A stretch of 10,101 bases of DNA from JAEULH01 sp034382075 (GTDB lineage: Bacteria; Pseudomonadota; Alphaproteobacteria; Rhodospirillales; Defluviicoccaceae). A program made the translations under genes and the position numbers. The notes beneath the pieces are model-generated. The model was not told the DNA's origin. It did no database searches and saw only the letters and a list, made by a program, of their open reading frames with translations. The DNA lies in assembly GCA_034382075.1 (NCBI GenBank), contig JAXMOZ010000096.1, positions 1 through 10,101 of the forward strand, in the 5' to 3' direction. Numbering within the stretch: position 1 is the stretch's first letter; each line of letters begins with the position of its first letter. Below are positions 1-4,401 of this stretch, in pieces.

Positions 1-2
1 AG

Positions 3-968
3 ACGTTCCTGCACGGCCGCGGCCTCTTGCGCCCGGCGCCCAGGCGCGGGGCGCACCGGCGGCGTCGGCCGCGCAAGCCGCTGCCGGGGATGATGCTGCA
101 CCAGGACGCCTCGCGCCACGTCTGGGTTCCGGGCCAGCCGGCGTGCGACCTGGTGGTGACCCTCGACGACGCCACCGGCGAGATCTACTCGGCGATCCTC
201 GTCGCCGAGGAGGGCACCGCCTCGACCTTCCGCGCCCTGCTGGCGGTGTTCGCCCGCCACGGGCTGCCGTGCAGCCTCTACACCGACCGCGGCAGCCACT
301 ATTTCATCACGCCGAAGGCCGGGGAGAAGCCGGACCCCAAGGCCCGCACCCAGGTCGGCCGGGCGCTGGCGCAGCTCGGCGTCGAGCACATCGCCGCCTT
401 CTCGCCGCAGGCCCGCGGCCGCTCCGAGCGGGCCTTCCGGACGCTCCAGGACCGCCTGCCGAAGGAGCTGGCGCTTGCCGGCATCGACAGCATCGACGCC
501 GCCAACGCCGTCCTCGCCGAGGGCTTCCTCGAACGCTGGAACGCCCGCTTCGCCGTGCCCGCAGAGCAGCCGGGAACCGCCTTCGTCCCCGTCGACGAAG
601 CCCAGCTCCGCCAGATCCTCTGCATCGAAGAACCCCGCCGGGTCGGCAACGACAACACCGTGACCTTCCACCGATACCGGCTGCAGATCCCGCCCGGCCC
701 GCTGCGCCCGCACTACGTCAAGGCCCAGGTCAAGGTCCGCCAGTACCTCGACGGAACCTTCGCCGTCTTCCACGGGCCGCGCGAGATCGGCCGCTACGAC
801 GCGGGCGGCGCCCTGCAAAGCCAAACCCCAGAGGCCGGCGTGAACCGCTTCGACGCCGAGCCGAACCGTGGACCGGCCCGTGGACTTGATGGACAACCCT
901 CCCGGGCTGCCCACAACCCCACAGGCCCCACAGCCACAGCAGAAGCGGTCAATTCATGTGCTACCTAA
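3..968 (+). CDS. ISNCY-family DDE transposase, 5' partial
   Basis: This transposase catalyses the cutting and joining of the element's ends through an RNase H-fold (integrase core) domain. The frame is open to the window edge, so the true start lies upstream; the TTG at 27 and internal ATGs are not convincing starts. 321 residues are visible, against roughly 400-480 usual for the group. Counting from the codon at 3, a basic stretch (GAHRRRRPRKPLPG) leads into the first catalytic Asp, D35 (LHQDASRH). D95 (YTDRGSHYF) and E142 (ARGRSERAF) complete the DDE triad, all intact. The family signatures TQVGRALAQLG, SPQARGRSERAF, RVGNDNTVTF and FHGPREIGRY follow. The last ~45 residues are Pro/Ala-rich low complexity, and the stop lies inside the terminal repeats of the IS. 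Nothing visible breaks the reading frame, so the element may be functional if its left half is intact. The family call is from recalled motif patterns. Confidence 0.88.
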   Translation, partial: TFLHGRGLLRPAPRRGAHRRRRPRKPLPGMMLHQDASRHVWVPGQPACDLVVTLDDATGEIYSAILVAEEGTASTFRALLAVFARHGLPCSLYTDRGSHYFITPKAGEKPDPKARTQVGRALAQLGVEHIAAFSPQARGRSERAFRTLQDRLPKELALAGIDSIDAANAVLAEGFLERWNARFAVPAEQPGTAFVPVDEAQLRQILCIEEPRRVGNDNTVTFHRYRLQIPPGPLRPHYVKAQVKVRQYLDGTFAVFHGPREIGRYDAGGALQSQTPEAGVNRFDAEPNRGPARGLDGQPSRAAHNPTGPTATAEAVNSCAT

Positions 969-993
969 GCCGGACAACTTGACGTGCTATCTA
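946..993. repeat. Two imperfect direct repeats at the IS right end
   Basis: Copy 1 (946-967, CGGTCAATTCATGTGCTACC plus TA) and copy 2 (971-993, CGGACAACTTGACGTGCTAT plus CTA) match at most positions if one base is gapped. They overlap the transposase stop codon (966-968). Repeated motifs at the tips are usual transposase-binding sites in this IS group. The second copy probably forms the actual tip. Confidence 0.6.
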
Positions 994-995
994 CA

Positions 996-1170
996 GTACG
1001 GCCATGACGCTGCGACGATACAATTTATATTTACTAGAGGCGCGACAGGTTGCGGTTCAAACCAATCCACCTTGCTCTAGTCTAATCTACGGCCTGCGCT
1101 TCCCTTCATATTCAACGTATTCCGTGAGCCGTTTCCTGGGCCGCTCTCACTCCGGCCAACAGGTGTGGCT
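996..1170. other. Intergenic stretch between IS tip and tpsB 3' end
   Basis: The first part (about 1015-1110) is clearly more AT-rich than the rest of the window. I see no supported gene. An ORF beginning with ATG at 1004 exists, but it runs antisense into tpsB and has no recognisable features. A weak stem (GGCCG/CGGCC, minus strand, around 1145-1163) lies just beyond the tpsB stop but has no T-run, so I do not call it a terminator. Confidence 0.5.
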
Positions 1171-2829
1171 TCAGAAGTCCGACGACAGGCTGAAGGAAAT
1201 GCGGCTGCCGCCGCCGTCGGTGTCATCGAAGGCGTCCAGCGCCGTGGCGACCTCGACGGTGGCGAGAAGGTTGCGCGGCAGGGTCAGGCGGATGCCGACG
1301 CCCACCGAGGCGAGCGAGTCGCGGACGACGGTCTCGCCCGGAACGTCGTTCCAGACGAGGCCCACGTCGCTTGCGGCGAACAGCTGGTAGCCCAGGAGCC
1401 AGGATAGCTCGACGTCGCGGCCATAGCGCAGCTCCATGCCGCCGGCGACGCCGTCGTCGCCGGAGATCTCGGAGAAGTCGTAGGCCCGGCCGAAGCGGCT
1501 GCCGCCGTAGCCGAACTGCTCGGAGGACAGCAGCCGGTCCAGCGACTTCTGCCCGGCGAAGGCGACCTGGACGCCGATCTCCTCGGTCAGCCCCTGGTCG
1601 CGGGACGCCTCCAGCGTCGCCTTGGTGAAGTCGCTCTGGCCGCCGGGATTGGTGAGCTCGTCCGATCCCGAGCGCGAGGCGCCCAGGACCGGCAGGCCCT
1701 GGCTCAGCTCGACGGCGAGGAAGGTGTTGCCGCGAAAGTCGTCGGCCAGCCAGTAGTTCAGGCCGGTGCGCAGCACCCGCAGCTTGTCGCGGGCGATGGT
1801 CTCGTCGTCGTCGAAGTCCTCGTCGAGGTTGTAGTACTCGAAGCTGCCGCTGAGCCACAAATTCTGTGACTGGGCGCGGATCAAGGGGTGCCAGGCGCGG
1901 AGCGCGACGCGGCCCGAGGTGCTGTCGATGGCGGAGCCGTCGCCCTCGTTGACCCGGGTCACCGAGCCGGTCAGCGAGACGTAGGTGCCGTCCCAGCCGA
2001 CGGGGTGGGTATAGCCGACCTCGCCATAGAGAAGCTCGGCCGGTTGGTTGGGAACGGTGAAGACCCCGGCCTGCAGCCGCTCGCCGAGGCCCATGAGCGA
2101 GTTCAGCCCGCCCGACAGCCAAGTCTGCAGCGGTCCGACGGCGTCGGTGCCCCAGTTGTTGAAAAAGAACGAGCCGTCGGCGGTCTGCTCGTCGAGGGCC
2201 ACGATCAGCTCGTAGGCCCCGGCCTCCTCGTCCTGCGCCCGGATGCTGGCGGAGGCGCCGACGCCGGGGACGTCGTTCAGGAGCAGCACGCCGCGCTCGA
2301 GGGTGGCGAGGGTCAGCGGCCGCTCCGCGGTGATCTTGCGGACGTAGGGGCGAAGCTCCTGCTCGCGCCGGGCGTCCTCGAAGGAGACGGCCGCGACGTA
2401 GCCTTCGATGACGCGGATGCGGAGGATGCCGCCCTCGATGTCCTGGGCCGGCGCCACCGCCCGGCTGAGGAAATAGCCGCGGCCGCGGTAGAGGTTGGTG
2501 ATCCGCTCGAGGATCACCTCGATCTCGGCCGCCCCGATCTCCCGGGCCAGGAACTCCTCGTAGAAGGGGGCGAACTCCCCCGGCTCGAAGACGCTGGCGC
2601 CGGTGACGGCGACGCCGGCGAGCACGAGCTTCAGCGGCGGAACCTCCGTTCCCGGCGCCGCCGGCTGGCGGGGACCGCTGATGTCCGCCTCGGCCGGGGG
2701 CCGCGGCAGCGCCCGCTCGCGGATGCGCCGCTCGATCTGCCCCGGGTCGTTGGTGCCGGAGGCCTGCTGGGCGCTGGCCGAACCGGTGCAGGCAAGCAGG
2801 AGCATCGCCGCGATCAGGTACCGCATCAT
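1171..2829 (-). CDS. Two-partner secretion outer-membrane transporter (TpsB; ShlB/FhaC/HecB family)
   Basis: This is an outer-membrane pore of type Vb secretion: TpsB proteins bind a TpsA exoprotein in the periplasm with their POTRA domains and pass it through a 16-strand barrel. The 552 residues match the family's usual ~550-590. A signal peptide covers residues 1-20 (hydrophobic LIAAMLLLACTG, cleavage after ASA). A Pro-rich linker after a short helix (QIERRIRERA) resembles the N-terminal plug helix and linker of FhaC. POTRA1 lies at ~67-143 (with NLYRGRGYFLSRA and LRIRVIEGYV), POTRA2 at ~146-214 (with LNDVPGVGASASI), and the barrel at ~216-552. The conserved L6 tip region is seen as GGSRFGRAYDFSEISGDDG (442-460), with Arg448 in the position of the VRGY/F arginine. 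The protein ends in Phe, as expected for BAM-dependent barrel assembly. Start: ATG at 2829, directly followed by a second ATG, with a G-rich stretch (GGGGGAT) ~9-15 nt upstream. No TpsA gene is in the window. The FecR-domain gene is divergent upstream. The IS lies 176 bp past the stop. Confidence 0.92.
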   Translation of the reverse strand: MMRYLIAAMLLLACTGSASAQQASGTNDPGQIERRIRERALPRPPAEADISGPRQPAAPGTEVPPLKLVLAGVAVTGASVFEPGEFAPFYEEFLAREIGAAEIEVILERITNLYRGRGYFLSRAVAPAQDIEGGILRIRVIEGYVAAVSFEDARREQELRPYVRKITAERPLTLATLERGVLLLNDVPGVGASASIRAQDEEAGAYELIVALDEQTADGSFFFNNWGTDAVGPLQTWLSGGLNSLMGLGERLQAGVFTVPNQPAELLYGEVGYTHPVGWDGTYVSLTGSVTRVNEGDGSAIDSTSGRVALRAWHPLIRAQSQNLWLSGSFEYYNLDEDFDDDETIARDKLRVLRTGLNYWLADDFRGNTFLAVELSQGLPVLGASRSGSDELTNPGGQSDFTKATLEASRDQGLTEEIGVQVAFAGQKSLDRLLSSEQFGYGGSRFGRAYDFSEISGDDGVAGGMELRYGRDVELSWLLGYQLFAASDVGLVWNDVPGETVVRDSLASVGVGIRLTLPRNLLATVEVATALDAFDDTDGGGSRISFSLSSDF

Positions 2830-2857
2830 CGTCAGGATGATCCCCCGGAAAGCGCGA

Positions 2858-2886
2858 ACCTACCCCATATAGGGGCTTTCTGTCAA
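2858..2886 (-). promoter_or_regulatory. Candidate tpsB promoter
   Basis: On the minus strand a perfect -35 hexamer, TTGACA (2881-2886), stands 17 bp from a poor -10 (GTAGGT, 2858-2863), about 29 bp before the tpsB ATG. The spacer contains a small inverted repeat, CCCC-ATATA-GGGG (2863-2875), which could be an operator half-site pair or chance. The weak -10 keeps confidence low; it may need an activator or a different sigma factor. Confidence 0.35.
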
Positions 2887-3052
2887 AGCGGGCGGCGGGG
2901 CGCAGGGCGGCCCCCGGGGGGCGGTGGCGGCCTTTGCCGCCTCGCGTACTCGCAAAATGCAAGCAATCCCTGCTCAGCGTATAAGTAAAATAGAGCATCC
3001 GAGTTATGACCGCCGTCACAGCAGAATAATCATCAAGCGGCTATAAAGACTG

Positions 3053-3076
3053 CTGCCGCCCGGCAGAATGGGCGGC
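3053..3076 (+). promoter_or_regulatory. Two overlapping, mutually exclusive hairpins upstream of the FecR-domain gene
   Basis: CTGCC (3053-3057) can pair with GGCAG (3062-3066) around a GCCC loop. Alternatively GCCGCCC (3055-3061) can pair with GGGCGGC (3070-3076). The two share bases, so only one can form. They lie 65-90 nt before the chosen start, probably in the mRNA leader if transcription starts in the AT-rich part upstream. No T-run follows, so this is not an intrinsic terminator. Confidence 0.35.
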
Positions 3077-3141
3077 GGCCGTTGTTGCGGGGCCGGCAAG
3101 GTGAGCTGCCGGCTCTGCGCAACGCGTGCAGGGTGTTGACG

Positions 3142-4305
3142 ATGATGACCCACCATCGGGGCCGCATCTCTTTGCGGCTCCTGATCATGACGACCTGCGC
3201 CATTCTCTTGCCCCATGCCCCTCGGGTCGCGGCGGCGTCCGCCGAGGGCTGGCGGGCGACGGCGGTCCACGGCCAGGCGACGGTCCGCCGGGGCGAGGCT
3301 CAGCCCCAGGCGCTCGTCGAAGGCAGGGTGCTGGAGCCGGGAGAGAGCCTGGCTACGGCTGCGGAAGGCAAGGTCGTGCTGACCCGGGGGCCGAGCACCA
3401 TCACCGTCGGTCCCAATGGCCGCATGGAGATCCCGGCGGGCGGTGACGAGGGCGTGCGGACCAGGATCGTCCAGGCGATGGGCTCGCTGCTGTTCAAGGT
3501 CGAGAAGCAGGCGAGCCAGCACTTCGAGGTCGAGACGCCCTACCTCGCCGCGGTGGTCAAGGGCACGACCTTTACCGTCAGCGTCGACGGCGAAGCGTCG
3601 GCCGTGCACGTCGTCGACGGCGCGGTGGAGGTCAAGGCACTGGCGACCGGCCAGGTCGGGCTGATCAAGCCGGGCTACACGGCGGTGGTTTCCCAGCGCC
3701 GGGGCGGGGGCCTGTCGGTCATCGGCGGCAAGCCGCACCCCGCCGGCAAGGCGCTGAAAGGATCGAACGTCGACGCGCCTGTGGACGAGGCCGAGCCCGC
3801 GGATCGGGCGGCAAGCCAGGCCACCGGGCGCGCCGGCGCGCCGGGGCAGGTGAAGCGGCTGCACGCCGCGCTCGGCGAAGCCAGCGTCGATGTCGCCGCG
3901 ACCAGCAAGGGCTTTGTTCGGAAGGCGAGCTTCGGCGCCGGCAATGGTGGCGGCGGCGTGACCACGGCGAGCCTGGGCTCTGCCGAGGGCAAGAGCGCCG
4001 GAAAGGGTGTCGCCAAGGAAAAGTCCAACAACGGCAAGTCCGCCGCCAGCCCCGGCGCCGCCAAGGCCGGCGCCGCCAAGGCGAGTGCCGGCAACCCCGG
4101 CGGCGGGAAGGCGGTCGGCCTCGCCAAGGCTGCCCCTGCGGTCACCAAGGTTACCCCGGCCGTGGCCGGCAGGGTTGCCAAGAGCAACAAGGCTACCAGC
4201 AAGCTGCTTGCGGCCCTGGCCAAGGCGCGGGAGAAGGCGCTGAAGGACAAGCTCAAGATCGGCCGTGGCGGCGGAGACGACGACGATGACGATGACGACG
4301 ACTGA
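3142..4305 (+). CDS. Secreted FecR-domain protein with basic low-complexity tail and poly-Asp end
   Basis: This is a periplasmic or surface protein with a FecR domain; its exact role is unknown. I chose ATG 3142 (387 aa) over the upstream TTG at 3082. It places a GCAGGG Shine-Dalgarno-like sequence 8 nt upstream and gives a clean signal peptide: basic start (HHRGRISLR), hydrophobic LLIMTTCAILL, and cleavage near Ala30-Ala34. The FecR fold covers ~37-185 (WRATAVHGQATVRRG, GESLATAAEGKVVLTRG, TPYLAAVVKGTTFTVSVDG, VHVVDGAVEV). From ~200 the chain is low complexity, rich in Ala, Gly, Lys and Ser, with a GAAKA duplication, a short basic helix-like stretch (LLAALAKAREKALKDKLK) and nine C-terminal Asp (379-387). 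Unlike classical FecR anti-sigma regulators it has no cytoplasmic N-terminal part and no sigma-factor gene beside it. It is divergent from the TpsB gene and convergent with the CHASE2-GGDEF-EAL gene. A strong terminator follows. The TPS-domain signatures of a TpsA are not seen. Confidence 0.88.
   Translation: MMTHHRGRISLRLLIMTTCAILLPHAPRVAAASAEGWRATAVHGQATVRRGEAQPQALVEGRVLEPGESLATAAEGKVVLTRGPSTITVGPNGRMEIPAGGDEGVRTRIVQAMGSLLFKVEKQASQHFEVETPYLAAVVKGTTFTVSVDGEASAVHVVDGAVEVKALATGQVGLIKPGYTAVVSQRRGGGLSVIGGKPHPAGKALKGSNVDAPVDEAEPADRAASQATGRAGAPGQVKRLHAALGEASVDVAATSKGFVRKASFGAGNGGGGVTTASLGSAEGKSAGKGVAKEKSNNGKSAASPGAAKAGAAKASAGNPGGGKAVGLAKAAPAVTKVTPAVAGRVAKSNKATSKLLAALAKAREKALKDKLKIGRGGGDDDDDDDDD
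4054..4081 (+). repeat. 13-bp direct duplication inside the FecR-protein tail
   Basis: GGCGCCGCCAAGG occurs at 4054-4066 and again at 4069-4081, a 15-bp period encoding GAAKA twice. It illustrates how the Ala/Lys-rich tail may have grown by slippage. Confidence 0.6.
4276..4302 (+). repeat. GAC/GAT trinucleotide run coding for nine Asp
   Basis: Nine consecutive GAY codons (seven GAC, two GAT) directly precede the TGA stop of the FecR-domain gene. Runs of this kind can change length by polymerase slippage, so the acidic tail could vary between strains without a frame change. Confidence 0.8.
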
Positions 4306-4333
4306 CGCCTAGCTGGCCTTCGCCGGCAGCAGG

Positions 4334-4361
4334 GGCCGGGCGGACAAGCCGCCCGGCCTTT
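4334..4361 (+). terminator. Rho-independent terminator of the FecR-domain gene
   Basis: A perfect 10-bp stem, GGCCGGGCGG (4334-4343) with CCGCCCGGCC (4349-4358), closes a 5-nt ACAAG loop and is followed by TTT. It starts 28 nt after the FecR-gene stop. Read on the minus strand there is no T-run after the stem, so it should act mainly on plus-strand transcripts. Confidence 0.8.
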
Positions 4362-4366
4362 GCCGT

Positions 4367-4401
4367 CTTGAGCTTCCCGCTGGCGGCGGCTCAAGCCGCC
4401 G
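4367..4401 (-). other. Overlapping inverted repeats at the 3' end of the CHASE2-GGDEF-EAL gene
   Basis: Two alternative stems share this stretch: CGGCGGC (4384-4390) with GCCGCCG (4395-4401) around the four bases TCAA, which include the gene's stop codon, and CTTGAGC (4367-4373) with GCTCAAG (4389-4395). Neither is followed by a T-run on the minus strand. They may protect the mRNA 3' end or assist termination of the minus-strand transcript. Function is unproven. Confidence 0.35.

Larger units (their letters stand above)
1..995 (+). mobile_element. Insertion sequence, ISNCY/IS1202-like, right part only
   Basis: This is the right-hand part of an insertion sequence whose left end lies before the window. 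The evidence is a DDE transposase open from the window edge to 968 and, overlapping its 3' end, two imperfect copies of a ~22-bp motif typical of the complex termini of this IS group. I place the right tip near 995, so that the element read inward on the minus strand would begin TGTAGATAGCACGTC. The exact boundary and any target duplication cannot be fixed without the left end. The sequence becomes visibly more AT-rich just outside the proposed tip, which fits a junction there. Confidence 0.75.
2830..3141. other. Divergent intergenic region between tpsB and the FecR-domain gene
   Basis: These 312 bp carry no convincing gene. They must hold the promoters of both flanking genes. The centre (about 2950-3050) is AT-rich relative to the window, with TATAAG/TAAAAT-like (2981-2991) and TATAAA (3042-3047) hexamers that could serve as -10 elements on the plus strand, though I find no well-spaced -35. 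A TTGACA on the minus strand and a pair of overlapping hairpins on the plus strand are listed separately. Confidence 0.5.

Noticed and set aside
910..940. CCCACA repeated at short intervals, reminiscent of replication-initiator-like boxes
   Set aside because: It lies in the Pro/Ala-rich coding end of the transposase and fits codon repetition; spacing is irregular.
1040..1075. GGTTCAAACC resembling the T-arm of a tRNA
   Set aside because: The flanking bases do not form a 5-bp T-stem and no acceptor, D-arm or anticodon arm can be drawn; not a tRNA.
1004..1390. 128-codon ORF starting in the AT-rich stretch after the IS
   Set aside because: Two thirds of it lies antisense within tpsB; no ribosome binding site or domain seen.
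1888..2988. 366-codon plus-strand ORF opposite tpsB
   Set aside because: Antisense shadow of a clear TpsB coding region; no recognisable motif.
1223..3019. 598-codon minus-strand ORF in another frame over tpsB and its upstream region
   Set aside because: Arg/Pro-rich frame-shift shadow of tpsB; the real frame has signal peptide, POTRA and barrel features.
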